Assembly (NCBI GenBank): GCA_010093515.1 | Contig: MU001670.1 | Span: 1,704,003 to 1,768,002 of the forward strand | Origin: Lineolata rhizophorae | Lineage: Eukaryota > Ascomycota > Dothideomycetes > Lineolatales > Lineolataceae | DNA: 64,000 nucleotides | Direction: 5' to 3' | Shown: positions 43,140 to 56,200 of the stretch, piece after piece | How the letters are laid out: each line of letters opens with the position of its first letter | Numbering within the stretch: the first letter of the stretch is position 1 | The notes under the pieces: generated by a model | Database searches by the model: none | The model's input: only the letters and a program-made list of their open reading frames with translations | What the model was told of the DNA's origin: nothing | Translations under genes and position numbers: made by a program

Positions 43140-45886
43140 GTTGGCGGTTGGTTTGCACGGAGGCAAACGGGCGGCGGGGTAGAAAGCTGTATAGGACGAC
43201 CAGCAAGGCGGGGCAAGGGAAGCGGAGGGTCACAGAGGGCGAAAAGACGGCGGCAAAAAGGCAGGGCGTTGCCAGAATTAAGCGTGGCAGCCGAAGCTGT
43301 GGCGGGCGATGGGTGACGTGAAAGCGGCGGCAGCTGGCGGCCAGGCAGAAGGTGGTGATGCAAGTGGGCAGAGATGGTCGATGTGGAGCGTTGGTGCTTG
43401 CCTTCTGCGTCCGACCTCTTTGGTGTGGCTCAGTTGGGCCGAGCCGACCGGGGGACCGTGCAGTGTCAGCCTCACCATGGCACAACTGCTGCGTACGTAT
43501 GTAGCATGCACACGCGCTCCCAGGGCCAGCAGGTGCCATCGCCCGCCGCGGAGTCGACGCTTCCGCAAGGGGCTAGAACGCGCCCGGCCCTCGACCAATG
43601 TCATCACCCGGCACGTGAGCCGCGTCCACGTGGAATTATCACGTGAAGATACGCACGTGACCGGATTCCCCTTGGCGACCTCGCTTCCGGCTGCCTTCGT
43701 CTGCAAGGATCACCACGGATTCTTTTCTCTTCTCGACACTGGTGCCCATTTACGGCATATGCGCCGCCAAAGCGTAAGGCTCCAACCGAGTCCGATTGAA
43801 CCGTTGACAAGTCGAGGCCCCGATTTTTCCCCTTCAACTACACGGACGGGGTGGTCGGTGAAAACTCCGTCGTGCATTGTCATCAACTGTGGCTGCTCCG
43901 ACAACCTAGTGTTCGAATTCCGAAGAGCCGCCAGGCGTGACTCCACCAAAACAGGGGCGTCTATTTATTCATTTTCTGCTCGCCTTAGATTTCTCACGCG
44001 TCAACGCGCCGGTTAAACTTTGAGTGAAACTTTTCTGTTCGTTTTGACTTCCTTAGGAGACTCCCTAGCTAGTCAGGGCTGCGCGCTTGCGAGGTCACTA
44101 AAGATGCCATTTTCATGCCCGGGCCTTACCGCCGGCCGGGAACAGCCTGCTGGCCGCGCCTGAGTCTACATACCTGCAGAACAAGCGCAGATGCAGCCTT
44201 CCGAGCCGGGCGGAGAGCCACGAAGCCTCTGCGCAGAATCGGACGACGTAGCAGGAGACACCTCATATATTCGTGTCACCATAGGCGTCTTCGTCCCACC
44301 AGGCAATTCCGAGCGGTACCGTCAAGGTGAGGCGGCGCCAGCCTGTGTCAACGGCGACGGGATGTCACAGTCCTCTTCAACGTACAGGAACTACATACAT
44401 ATCGAAATTTCTGTTTTTCAACGGCACGCACGGGTCGGCCGCTCTGCGGCCCATCCTCAGGCGCGCGACCGCCTGTCCGGCAGCCGGGCAATTTTGGCGT
44501 CGACGTTGGCCTCGCGTGTTGTTTTGGGCCGACGCGAGATCCCTGGCGGTTTGATTGCGCCCTGAACGCGCACCCAGGCAAGGCCCCCGGGGGACGCCCG
44601 CGTTGTATGGCCTGCCGCGGGTGCGGTCGCATGGCCGCCGCTGTGCATCATTGGCTGCCGCTCTGCACGTCAATCTGCCAGCTGCCGTCAAAGCTGCACT
44701 GCCGGACCCAGGTCACGGGCTCTCGATCGTCGTGCCAGAGCAGCCACCATTTCTGGCGACCCAAACAACCACGGTCCGCTTGGCTCATGTTCTGGGCCCG
44801 AGAAGAGGTGGCAAGTGAAATTGACGAAGCGATGGCGTGTAGACGGCGAGCTTCAAGAGCACGCTAAGGCCTCGTGGCCCGCAGAGACTATTATTATAGC
44901 TCTTACCTTTGGCAAGTCGGGGAATCCTAACCAGGCCAGTGGTCTGGAGCGTGCTGGAGGTCGCGCCGCCTCCGGGATGTTCCCTAGTCGATCGCTCCAC
45001 CACCGACGCGTTCTACCCGGCGTGCAGCTAGGTTCCCACCACGGAGTGGTCTTAGTGCCTCTGCGGCAGTGGGCGCAATGGCCTCCATATTTCATTATAA
45101 TATCCCCACCCAGCTTTACGGAATAAGGCACGATGCCAAACGTCTGTCCGTCACCCGGAAGGCTGAATCTGATCGGTCGTCGTCCTCATATTCTTATCCC
45201 CGCCTTGGCCAACGCTCGTGCTCGGTTCGACCGCTCTCACTACTACCATCACTGCCACAAACGGCATTCCACCGGAGCCACCGCGCCCTGGGCTTGCGGC
45301 TTGCCAGGGTCAATGCTGTGCCCCCATGAGCTGGGCTGCGGCGAGCAACCTTGACCCGATTGCGTGAAACGCCCTCGTGAACCCCCGCAGCTACTCGAGC
45401 GCGTCCTACATAACACCTGCAGCCGCTCCCCTCGCCCATAACACGGTCCCGCCTCGCCGACGCGTCTAACCTGGGCTATACGCTCATCCAATACCCCGCC
45501 ACGTCCCGTCCCGTCTCCATGTTCCTCCTAAGTCTTCACTCTATCGTCTCTTGCTCTCTTACTACCGAGCTTCAAATCACAATGTCTAGTCGCATTTGGC
45601 TATGACTCGAGTCAATGTCTTCAGTTTGACAGTCCGTCTACTCACTTTCGTTTCCATGCCCACACTCGTTGCCGGCAACCTCACGTTCGCTTAATATCCA
45701 CGAGCCAAAAATATCCCAGCCACAACGCGGTCGTCGACACGGTCGCCTACGTCAGCTCCGGAGCAGAAAATCATTGTAGAACTCCAATTGCCAGTGTGGC
45801 GGCTTGGCGCTCGGCCGGTTGATCGAGATTCCTTTTAATCATCAAATCTTTCTTTTCGTTCTACGTCTGCGTGCGCATCAAACAGA
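43140..45886. other. Intergenic, 2.7 kb divergent promoter region
   Basis: Between rad23 (minus) and the membrane protein at 45887 (plus). The CACGTG array is listed separately. Several ORFs of 60-235 codons overlap each other on both strands, with no protein features or splice continuity. The last 400 bp before 45887 is C/T-rich, typical of a fungal 5' leader. Confidence 0.45.
43612..43659. promoter_or_regulatory. Array of four CACGTG E-boxes in 48 bp
   Basis: Perfect CACGTG hexamers at 43612-43617, 43627-43632, 43640-43645 and 43654-43659, starts 15, 13 and 14 bp apart. Sites 1 and 4 read TCACGTGC on one strand and site 3 is the full palindrome TCACGTGA, close to the site of Cbf1-type bHLH factors. 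The array is 473 bp upstream of the rad23 ATG and 2.2 kb upstream of the plus-strand gene, so rad23 is the more likely target if it acts locally. Confidence 0.65.
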
Positions 45887-47551
45887 ATGACGCTCCAAGC
45901 ATCATTTATCTCTTTAGGGCGCGTCATTGTCGCGGTGCTGGGTATCCTGTCTTGGGCATTTGTCGCAGCCATTTCCATCTATACCACAATTGACGCTGTC
46001 ACTCTCACGAACTCGTCGGCATTGTTCCGCGGGGTCATTATCACTGCCGCCGCGTGCGATCTGTTATCACTTTCCTGTCTGTCTGCTTTTCTCGTCGACT
46101 TTGGTTGGAGATGGAGGCATGGAGGCCAATCATCTCTGAAGAAGAGATGGATACTTGCGGGGCTGTGGATCGTCCCAGCAATTGCCGGTGCTGTCACAAC
46201 TCTACTCACACTCATTCGAATGGAACGGTGGGACCCGAAAGAGCACAACGCAGATGACTCGCCTAACTATCAGATCTGGACCAAGTTGACTCTATGGAGC
46301 CTGGCCGTGTTCTTTCAGCTCTGTCTCCTGGCTGTGGCATCATTCATTCCTCTCCATGAGACTGGAGCGTCCTTAAGGACTGAGGACCCGCCCGCACCTA
46401 CTACGTCCGAAACGCGATCGCCACTGCCATCCATGTCTCTTACCATCCTCACTCCGCCTTTCGGATCCAACGTCCGGACTATCCCGTCACCAACCTTGTC
46501 CACCTCCTCCGCCCAATCCATGAAGTCATGGCGCTTCTCGCTTCAACATGTAGTCCACCCCATCTCCTCCCGCGCCAAACTCGTCCAACGCTCCGGCACC
46601 GCGGCCAGTTCCTTTGTCGCACGCGACTCCAAATCCATCTCCACGGAGACCACAGGCTCGTTTGACGCACCCTCCCAAGAGCACCACGATGCCTTCGACA
46701 GCTGGGACACGTCTTCCGTGGACCCCCAAAACCGCGACGCTGTCCTCCAGTCTACCGCCGGCTCGCCCTATCAACGCACCCCACTCGAGCCTATACCTGG
46801 CTCCCGCCCCGTCTCTCCCGCCCGCGCCCTCGACGGGCCCTTCCCCGCCCAAGACGACCCCGCCAGTCCCACCACTCCTACCCCCACAGCCGCCACCGCC
46901 GGCACTTCGACCAAGGCCCTCGAACTCCTGGACGACGACGGCGAGCCCTTTCCAACCCCGACGCGCCCCTTCGCTGCCGCCGAGCGCGCCACCGCCGCCC
47001 CGCCTTCTTCCTCCTCGGCCGCTTGCTCGCGCTCCGTCTCGCAGGCCTCGTCCTCGCGCCCGGGTTCGAGCTCACCCACCGCCACCACCGCCGCCACCGC
47101 CGTCCCATCCCCCGTCGACGAATCGCACATCCACCCGCTGTTTCGCCGCGACAGCCCGACGCCGCCGCCAGTCGCGACGGCCAGGACCGTCGTCACGGCG
47201 AGCCCGTTCAGCGGGACGCCGATCCATCGGCCGTTTAGCAGGGCGGGAGGTGCAGGCGGAGGAGGGGGAGGAGGCGTCGGGGCGCCGGGCGTCAAGTCGA
47301 GGAGTCAGAGCAGGGCAGCAAGTCCGAGTCCGTTGGCTAAGAGCGCGGCGGGGAGCTTTGAGTCGGAGAGGGTGGGCGGGGTCGCTGCGAGGGAGGGCCA
47401 CGATGAGGAGAGGGGGAGGAGCTTGGCGCCGCAAGTACCGGTGGAAAGGCCCATCACGCCGCCGATGCCGATTCCCGAGTTTGTGCTTGGGGCCAGCCAG
47501 CGGAGTAGTATGCTGGGGTATGGTAGGAGGACGACGAGCCAGGAGCGCTGA
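45887..47551 (+). CDS. Four-helix membrane protein with long disordered tail, conserved-looking, unknown
   Basis: Single exon, 554 residues. Four hydrophobic segments fill the first 165 residues (VIVAVLGILSWAFVAAIS; VIITAAACDLLSLSCLSAF; WILAGLWIVPAIAGAVTTLL; LTLWSLAVFFQLCLLAVAS), with short basic loops between. The remaining 390 residues are Ser/Thr/Pro-rich and probably cytosolic and phosphorylated. Two islands in the tail look conserved: DESHIHPLFRRDSPTPPP followed by TVVTASP, and PIPEFVLGASQRSSMLGYG at the C-terminus. I remember similar blocks in uncharacterised Pezizomycotina membrane proteins but no assigned function. The start is the first ATG after a C/T-rich leader. Confidence 0.85.
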   Translation: MTLQASFISLGRVIVAVLGILSWAFVAAISIYTTIDAVTLTNSSALFRGVIITAAACDLLSLSCLSAFLVDFGWRWRHGGQSSLKKRWILAGLWIVPAIAGAVTTLLTLIRMERWDPKEHNADDSPNYQIWTKLTLWSLAVFFQLCLLAVASFIPLHETGASLRTEDPPAPTTSETRSPLPSMSLTILTPPFGSNVRTIPSPTLSTSSAQSMKSWRFSLQHVVHPISSRAKLVQRSGTAASSFVARDSKSISTETTGSFDAPSQEHHDAFDSWDTSSVDPQNRDAVLQSTAGSPYQRTPLEPIPGSRPVSPARALDGPFPAQDDPASPTTPTPTAATAGTSTKALELLDDDGEPFPTPTRPFAAAERATAAPPSSSSAACSRSVSQASSSRPGSSSPTATTAATAVPSPVDESHIHPLFRRDSPTPPPVATARTVVTASPFSGTPIHRPFSRAGGAGGGGGGGVGAPGVKSRSQSRAASPSPLAKSAAGSFESERVGGVAAREGHDEERGRSLAPQVPVERPITPPMPIPEFVLGASQRSSMLGYGRRTTSQER

Positions 47552-50500
47552 ATGAGGCTGGTGAAGTTTTTTCGACTTTAGTTTGGAGATCTACGGACTC
47601 CTGGCAACGCCTACCCTCTGCGTTTCCATGATAGCGTCGCTCGAGCTCACGTCTACGGTCCGATGCGTACGAGCGTGGAGGATACGGGTAAGGGCTTCAA
47701 AGCGCCCTGCATACGGGCCGCCTTACGAAAGAGCAGCGTAGCTGTTGATATCAGACCTCCTGCTAGGTCTGTGTGTTCCGGACGGAACGCTATCACAATG
47801 GGGCGGAGGGCCCAACTACCTCCTAGGCCCATTTTACGATCCTTAAGATTTTCTCTACTGATTTTTTCTTGCCATTTTGGTTGGCTTTGGTTTGGTTGTG
47901 CGCTTACGCATGATGGAAACTCGCCATGATAATGTACAATATCTAAAGCCTACTACGAACGGAGAAGTGCAAGGCTACGCAGCTATTACGCGGCGACGGC
48001 TGACCTTTACGAGCTATGTAAGAGCCGAATATAACGAAATTTCATATACTCAAATTTGGTGCTCCGTACAATTCGATTTCCGTTGACTGATTCATTGCAC
48101 GCTTGCTAGTTTCGGTGTGCTTATCATCTATTTGTGCGTCCTACAAAGGCTAACAGCCATGATCCCCTCTCGTCCCCATGGTTAGCGTCGTTGCTAACTG
48201 TACGGTGTAACCGCCGGCTTGTTACACCTAAAAGGAAGAAAAAAAATTTTCAAAAAAATCACGCATTAGTCTCGCCAGAAAGCAAGGCTATCTCTGCATG
48301 TTTCTGGAACACCCGGGAGCCTTCCGACTGTCGCCCTTCTTGGTCCCGCAGCTGAAGCGTCGGCGCTCGCCAACGCCGTATATGCGCAGCGCCCGCCCAG
48401 CTGGTGTTTTCTCCTAATTATACCCACACGAACGACCTGGGCATTTTGCGCCGCGTGCCAGCCGCCCGCTTGCCGGCGCGAACGCAGCCCCGACGACCGA
48501 CGCGGCGCTGCCCTCCTGCCATCCCGAACCCGCATCGCCGCCGCTGCGCAAACCCGCCGGCTGCCTGCGCGCCGCGCCGCCCCGCGGGTCTCACAGCCCG
48601 CTCTCGCGCGCCTCGGGCCCGGCGCCCTCGTAGCCCCTCGTCGCCCAGGGAGACGTGGCGCGGCTTCGGGGCGCGCAAAGCGTCGCTGCGAGCGGTCGCT
48701 GTTCCTGCACAAGCTTGCGGGTGAGCGCGGGACGCGGGGCCGAGGGAGGGTACGGTGGTGCTGAGGTGGGGAGGGGAGAGAGAGAGAGATACGATGTGAT
48801 GGTGGCTGCGCAAGTGTTTATGCCTGTTGCCGAACGCCGAGGACACAGGCGAGACTGCTGGCTTGTGGGTGTTTTGTCCTACGGAGGTACAATGGTACGT
48901 GTGCTGCTGAAGGATGGAAGTTCGGGTTGGGGGACCCGGTGGGGGGGGAATGGGGCTCGAGTCCTCGAGGACAGACGGCAGACTGACGTCGAGGTCGGCG
49001 TTGGAGCGGAGGGCTAAGTCGGGAATGGGAATTGTGATCCATGAGTCCTGAAGGATGTTGAATGAACGCTGGCATAATTGCTAGCAACTAGCTGAACAAG
49101 ATAATTTCAGACGAGCGAAAGGGAGGTCCCAACCACCAGCTTTCGCCCATTCCTACCTACATTGGTTACCCGTAAGCTTCCGAATCGAGCGCCGGGATGC
49201 GCTATTTGCTGGCCTACAAGAAGCGGCATATTGTGTCTTGCAGGTGACATTCACCAAGACTTCATTGGGCGGCTATCACCGTGCCTAGACAGCCGATATC
49301 ACCCTTGTGTCACGGCGGAACCCGAGTCCGTCCCAATAAGGTAGACAGACGTATAAAGCATATATGCTAGAAGGAGAGAAAGGTACGGAAGGAAATCCAC
49401 CTAGCCACTCGGTACAACATGACTCAATATGCTTGTGTGGCGTTTGTGGCAACATTTGGTTGCGATGTTGAGTTCAAAGTTTTTTGTGAGAAGCACGAAT
49501 AAATGTGACGCTTGCCAAATGATGTAGTGGCATATTGCATAGTCAATATAGCACGAAACCCTTTCAAGATCTCAAGGCAAGTTGGTTCTATGTGGCGCTT
49601 GTAAAGAAAGTTGTTTGAATAGAAGCACCGAAGTAAATAATAATGACCGTATGTTGGGAGGGGTATATCAGGAACCCGTGAGACTATACGAAATTGCAGT
49701 GATAACAAGGTAGAATATTTTTATTTCAAGACTAGGAATATGCCCGATAAGCAGCACTCACTTTTATGCGTAATAGTCTAGTATAAAGATCTAATTACGA
49801 GTAAGGAGGTGGAGCAATGATCAAACACAAATATTCTTGCAGATTGGGCTTCTGCCTACGAATTTCTAAGGCACCAGTATGTTTAATGAAGTTGTATTCG
49901 AATGCTTATGGCATTAGTAAAGTATGCAAACCAATCTTGCTTGGACTAGGAAATTCGGAACTCTCTCAGCTACGATTCTCGATTAATTGATCCGGAATGA
50001 CTTCAGTTTACAATGCAACGCGACCTCTCCATCTAGAAACATGTTTTCGGGAATCTCTTTGTATGATTGAATTTTTCTTTTTTAACCGTTCTTCTCCTTT
50101 AGATATCTCATGGAAGTTGAAGCAATAGTCGTGAGATCATATTTCGTGTATCTAGGATGACTGAACACTGCGTACGTCATCGCAGCTCCAGCTTTCAACG
50201 CGAGGAGGACGTACAGTTTTGAATAAGAATGTCTAGGTATAAGCCGTAATGAAGCGACATCCACCAAGGAGGGCGGTAGCGAGAACTCAAGAAGTCGTAT
50301 AGCAACATAGAAGGCTGCATGGTGATATTTCCGACGACCACAAGACAAAAAGACAATCGTAGCTGTATGCCGCTTGGCTTACGTGCGCCGTGTACACCGC
50401 TGCCTGCTGCAATGACAGCTTTTGCGACATCGATCTTGACTTAACATTACGACAAACAGATCTATCGCGCCTGTCGGGTTGAATTGCGGGTCTACGCAAA

Positions 50501-53211
50501 AACTAGTCAAGTCAATCCAATGGAAGTCGTCTCGCGGCGAACTTCAAAAGGAAAATACGGCAGTGTGTTGACGTCCTCATTCCTTGGGTGGGAGGAATGG
50601 TCAACTGGAAGCCGAGCGGGCAGAGACCGCTAGGATGGCTGCAAGCCTGTTGTAGCCTGGCCCTCGCGGTGGACCCTTCGAATGCTCGTTCATCGTCTGG
50701 ACATCCACAGGAGAATTGGATTTGCTCAGATTTCTGCGACCTGGTGGCAACATCATAGGCAGAGCAAAAGGACCGTGTGGCTGAGGATGTGGTGGACGAC
50801 GAAGCACGGGATGAGCCGGCCACGGTCCAGAGCGGCGTTCCGCGGGGGATCCTTGCGCGGCGACGCACGTCACTGGTCGAACCGGCAAGCGAGTTGCATG
50901 ATGCGGACGCTTGGGCGCAAGGGGGACGTGGCCTAATTCTCGCCCCCCAGAAGCAAGAAGCGAGCCACACCAACCGGTCGTCGCGAGCCTTGATTGGGCG
51001 CCGGCGCATGACGCACCGCTGTCCCGCCCGCCCGGCAGGATTGTTCGCAGAGGAAATGTGATCGGAAAAAAAAAGAAAGAGAGACGGAAATATCGCGAGG
51101 CAAGACGTAGGTGTTTTGTGGTGAGTCGGTGACTTGTCGGGGTGGTAACCTGCGTCGTGGTGTTGCGTCCCTCGTCCTCTGAGATCATGCGAGATGCTCA
51201 TAGGGCTTCCATTTTCGGTAATTAGCGTGTCTTGTGTCATGAAGAAAGGAAAACCTGAATGTCCCGGTAAGAGCCGCCGGTGCTAGTCGCCTTTGCTTGC
51301 TTTTCCCAATGGCATTTTGGAACCCTCGAGGAGTGAACCTTGCGGGTTGGCCTTGTGGAGGTTACAAGTGCGATGCGTCCCTGCGATCTTTTCGCCGCCG
51401 GCACAGCATTTGGAGACGGAGGAGAATACATGTATGGGATACGGAATACCTGCACCGTCTCGAAGCTGGACTTCGCAAAGCGAACGATTGGTCGCCTAAG
51501 AACACATCATACAACTCCATATGCCAACGACTAAAATAAGCAGCCTGGATGATCTCAGGGCTTACGTATACAGGGGTACGAACTGATCCCTTCACGGGTA
51601 ATATTGCCCCCTCCGGACAGACGGGCGAACAGAAAAGATGTCTGCTCAGCAACGCTGGCTAGGTCGCAGTGTATACGGCAGTAATTAGATACGTCCTAGC
51701 ACTGTAGAACTATCGAGTAGAATGCCGGGGCGTTGAAAATGCTACAAGACGGCATCGCCGTTACGGCGGAGAGAAGGGGACGGCCGAGACAGTCGTTCTG
51801 GTTGGTCCCTGGTTCCCGGATTCCACGGAACCCTGGGCACGCTGCTCGGGCCGTTTGATGCTGTAGAAACAGTGGAACGTTAGGTTGAAAACAAAAAAAA
51901 AAGGAAGAAAAGGAATCAAAGCCGTACGGATTTATACTTCTGCAGCGCTCTGAAGTACGTCCAGAGTGTCTGATGGAAGCCGAGACGCAGCGATTACTAC
52001 GTATGGCTCCTGGTGAAACGTGACTTCCTGAAGTGGGATAGTCTAGGCTGTTCTTGGCGCCGCCCCGGCGGTTGGTCGCGATGAGCAGCTGAAGTGAGGC
52101 CGAGCTCCGAGAGATAGTCGATCCGTCTGAACAGAAAAAAAAAAGAAAAAGAGAAAGAAAGGGAAAAGAAAAAGTCCTTACTGTCATAACGCAATAGCTG
52201 GAGGCACCGAGGAATAACAGTCGCACGCTTGGACGGGATGAAAGGAGAGGCGGCGCCTGGAGCGCAGATTGGCGGCGTTGGACTGCGGCGAGTGCCCGAG
52301 AAAACTTCACGCCGAATCGGGACTAGCGCGGCAGACAAGATCCAAATCCCGTCCGGCCAAAACGAGCATCCATTATTCAATCAATGCTCGACTATTCAAC
52401 GCCAGGCCGGCCGGTCATCGTCAGTCCAGGCCTCTCTTCTGTCTTTTGCTTGCTCTCGTAGGTCCTCGTTCTTCGCTCTGGCCGGCTTCCTTCCCTTCAC
52501 TGCATCACTTCTCGCCCTCGCCATCTGCTTGGCGGGTCGCGCGAGCATTTATTATTGCTTCTTAGCCTGCGTGCTGCTCTCAGCGGCCTTCCTCCAATCC
52601 TCGCCACCTGGGACGCTTGCACGTCTCGATGCGAGCGCTTCATTTCGCCTGATAATGCTCGCCAACCTCCTCTGATAATGAAGAAAGTTGGTTACCGCGA
52701 CGTATCGTAGTCATCACCGCCGATTGTCACGGTACTCGCCCTCCCCCCCGGGGTCTTGTCCCAGTACATTTAGGACAGGGCTCGCGCCTCCAAGGTCGTG
52801 GCTAACGACCTTCGCTAATTGGTAAGTCTTCCTTAATTCACAAAAATCGTGCCTAGAGCCCTCGATTGTCTTCCTTTCGACATGTCGATGGCCGCCAATG
52901 CTCGCGTCGCCCTTTAATCGGTGGTCATCCGCCTTTTAGTTCTAAGACCCCGTGTCACATTGCTGATCATGACAGCCACACGCAAAGCGTAGGTGCAAGA
53001 TAACAGCAACTCGGCCGTTTGCGATCTCAAGAGGCCCTCGCCGGCTTCCACGGCCGTTTCGCAACCCTCCGTTTGGGAGGAGCGCTTTCCTTTACGAGAA
53101 GAGTTTTGCATTTCAGGTTTGTGTTTAGTCTCTGAACCCGTGACACGAGGCGCCCTGACAGGCTAAAGGAAAGCCGGCCAGCCACTCCCGTCTCCAGACC
53201 GGATCGCGATA
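47552..53211. other. 5.7-kb gene-poor stretch
   Basis: The longest gap in the window. 47552-48260 is the 3' flank of the membrane protein gene. 48400-48750 is a GC-rich patch with overlapping Arg/Ala-rich frames. About 49400-50500 is distinctly AT-rich. 50500-53200 is of mixed composition with A/T runs (near 51066, 51891, 52137), the last kilobase probably being promoter and leader of the next gene. Minus-strand frame 50082-50348 is open and mildly protein-like but begins without an ATG. No transposase, reverse transcriptase, terminal repeat, tRNA or rRNA was recognised. Confidence 0.5.
52882..52917 (+). other. Possible upstream ORF (11 codons)
   Basis: ATG followed by ten codons and TAA (MSMAANARVAL) lies 295 bp before the start of the next gene. 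It would act as a uORF only if the transcript begins upstream of it. Confidence 0.2.
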
Positions 53212-56200
53212 ATGCGCAAGAGAAAAGAAGATGCACCATCTGCCTCTCCAATCTCAGACTCGGAGAAAACTAGCAAGAGTACGTATATCGCATTCCTGTC
53301 GTCCGACGCTTCCGCAATGTCATTGTCAGCCAGGCTAATCGCCTCCTGTCGGCAGCCACTTCTCCGGAAACGAGGCTTGGTAGCTCGAATAAGCGAGGTG
53401 CTCAAACACCCTCGTCGAAGCCAGCTCGTCTCCAGCCTTCTGAACCACTACACATGACTACACGTGCGGCCTCGCGCGCGGTGTCAAACTCTGCGGCATC
53501 ATCTGTCGCTAGTGGCGACAGTCGCCGCAATTCTTTGGCCGAAGTGAGCTCTGAGTCAATTGATTCTGTTACGGGCGAGCGCAGCAAGTCTCGGCGTCTG
53601 TCACTGCGCTCGGATGCATCTCACGACAGCCAAAACACCCCTCACTCGACGGCAGAATCGCCTACCGACCAGAAGGAATCCGAACTCTTGACCGAACTCC
53701 GTGAGGATGCCAGGCAGACGAGAAAGCGAAAGCGATCTCCAGAAGAGCCTACTTCAAATGGCGTCAACCAATCAGAGAGCTTAATCAACGGTCTCGAGAA
53801 TGGCCTTGCCAAAGAAAGGAAAGAAAAAGAGAATGGGGAATTGCTGCAACCACCTCTTAAGCGGCGAGGCGGCCGTCGATCAATATTGACCCAAGATGGG
53901 ACTCCTGCTGCCTCGGCCGATGCAACTCCCATTCCTGGCACTCCTAACTCTACGATCAACTTGCCCCCCGGCCACTCTCAATCTGGCGCGGAGACCCCAA
54001 ATATGGAGCAGCCTGCAAAGGCTGTCAAGCGGCTTCCTGGAAGACGCAGAGCTCCTAACCCTAACGTCAACATTGAAGCAGATCTCAGGCGCCAGCTTCA
54101 TCTCAAAATGGGTTACCGTGCTGTCGCCAAAGTTCTCAAACCTATTCTTGACGAATTGGCACAGAGGACACTGAATGATCTCGAGAATGACCCTCAGCTT
54201 TACAAGCAATACGAAGAATACGACGAAATCCAGGCCGAACTCCGGGATCGCCTCGGAGACCGATTGACCACTGTGGAAAATCAGAGGAAGCACAAAGTTG
54301 GGACGCTATCGCGAGTCATGATTGCGCAGGAAGAAATGATTAGAGCTGAGTATATCGTATGTTGAAGCATACTATCAATTATGGGGATACACAACTAACG
54401 CCTCTGTAGAACAGAGTCCTCCAGGTCCAGGAGGATCTCCTAATTCATTGTCAAACGCAACTCTTGGAGATCCAGCGGGCCTACCTGCGGGAACAGGACG
54501 ACGATGCTACTGATGATGAAGTGAGTCATAACGTAAGCAATCTCGTTAACTTTCAAGTCTAACAATCGCAGGGAAATCTTGTCCCTCGGCCTCGGAAAGC
54601 TTCTACCAAGAAGCAGCAGCAGCCGGCGGAAGTACTCGGGTGGAAGTACGATTCGCGCAGCCGCTTTTACGTTGAGGCGGACCAGATTTGGAAAGACGAC
54701 CACTTTCGCAGGACATTTCAGAACGATCAGAGTCAGTTTATTGACGACGATGAAGAGATGGACGACGGCGCAAAGGCCTCTGTTTTGGATACCACCAACT
54801 TCGCGACATGCGATGGCCGCTTTCGAGACGTACGGCATGCTGAATATAACATGCTGCAGCTGGCGAAAGCGTCTGAAGACGTGGGTAAGCACGGTGCAAC
54901 CGACAAAACGATGACCATCACCAATGAGGAGGCGACTGGATTGCAACTTCTAGCAGATTTGTCGATGGCCGCGCCAGCGGAATCGGTGACCCCGAAGCAT
55001 TCGAGGCAAACTCCCAAACAGCAGACTACCTCTCAGAAGTCGTCTCCGACGAAAACTGAGATGACGGTGGCGCCCAACCCCCACGGAATGACTGCAGTGT
55101 TCCGCACCCAAACACCTGGTGAAATGAGTCGAATCTATTCCACTCCTCGGAAAGGCGCTCAGGCCGAGACACCACACACGCAATCAATTAAAAAAAGGCC
55201 ATCAGACGAAACTTCATCTGTCCAGAGGACGAACAAAGTCGCAGATTTGTTGAACCAGGACCAGGAACCTGAGCTTGGGCGAGCAATTCAGCCTAGGTCA
55301 ATTACACCCGGCGCCTCTGCTCATCCTGTACTTCAACGAACTCCAGCCTCGCAGGAGCTTCCAGGCATGAATGGAACAGAATCGCTTCTGCACAATTTTC
55401 ATGAGCGTCCAATACCGGAACAACCTCGAACTTTACAGTCTCCGTGGGAACCTGCTGAGGCACATCCGGCAGCAGAGTCTGATCCAAACACGAACCCGTA
55501 TGGATTCGAGACTCCTAGGAACAGTTTGGCGCAGCACGTTTCACGCAATGAAATTTCGCAAGACGCAAGCCCATATGATGTGGGTCATCGACGAATCGCA
55601 TCGGGAGAATCGAATTTTTCGAGGCCTCTCGAACCCCGTAGCAGAGGTGGCGACCTTGTGGGCCTCGACGGTGCATCAGACGTTCCGGACTCGGCTCCGC
55701 GGATCATTATTCCGGATGATCGTGTTGTTAGACAGTCATCAGGGAGTTTCAGTGCCATCCAACCCAAGCCGCCACCTGAGGGTCACCCACACCCAGGCAT
55801 GCACGGGTCCGGTCCTGGATACGACCCGTACGGTGCAAACCGTTACGCAGTCCGTAGGGCAAGCGTTCCGCCTGCTCCTCATCACAGCCCTTCGGCGGAG
55901 GCGTCACAACCTGCACACTCCCCGTCTCTGTCAGCATACGCCCCGCATGGCCGCTCTATGTCATATTCGTATCCGGGTCAACCAACCCCACCTCAATACG
56001 ACGCCAGGTACCCGCCGCCTCAATATCCGCCAGGGCCATACCCACCGCCTCCCGGACAGCAGCACTTCTTCGGTCCGCCGCCGCAGAACTTTGCACCTCA
56101 CACGGGACCATATCCTGGCCCGCCTCAGGCATATAGCCCACCTCTGAGTTACCCTCCTCCGCCACGTGGGCCGCCGAATCAGCCACCCCCGGGCCCACCA

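Noticed and set aside
43309-44016. 235-codon plus-strand frame upstream of rad23
   Set aside because: Overlaps other frames on both strands, has no domain or plausible codon pattern, and covers the CACGTG array.
48266-48740. Arg/Ala-rich frames on both strands in a GC patch
   Set aside because: Open on both strands at once, as expected for GC-rich non-coding DNA; no splice links.
50082-50348. 88-codon minus-strand frame in AT-rich DNA
   Set aside because: Mildly protein-like but begins at TTG, with no ATG near the start and no identifiable neighbours to splice to.
51696-52310. 204-codon minus-strand frame in the gene-poor block
   Set aside because: Contains long Phe/Ser runs from T-rich simple sequence and has no recognisable protein character.
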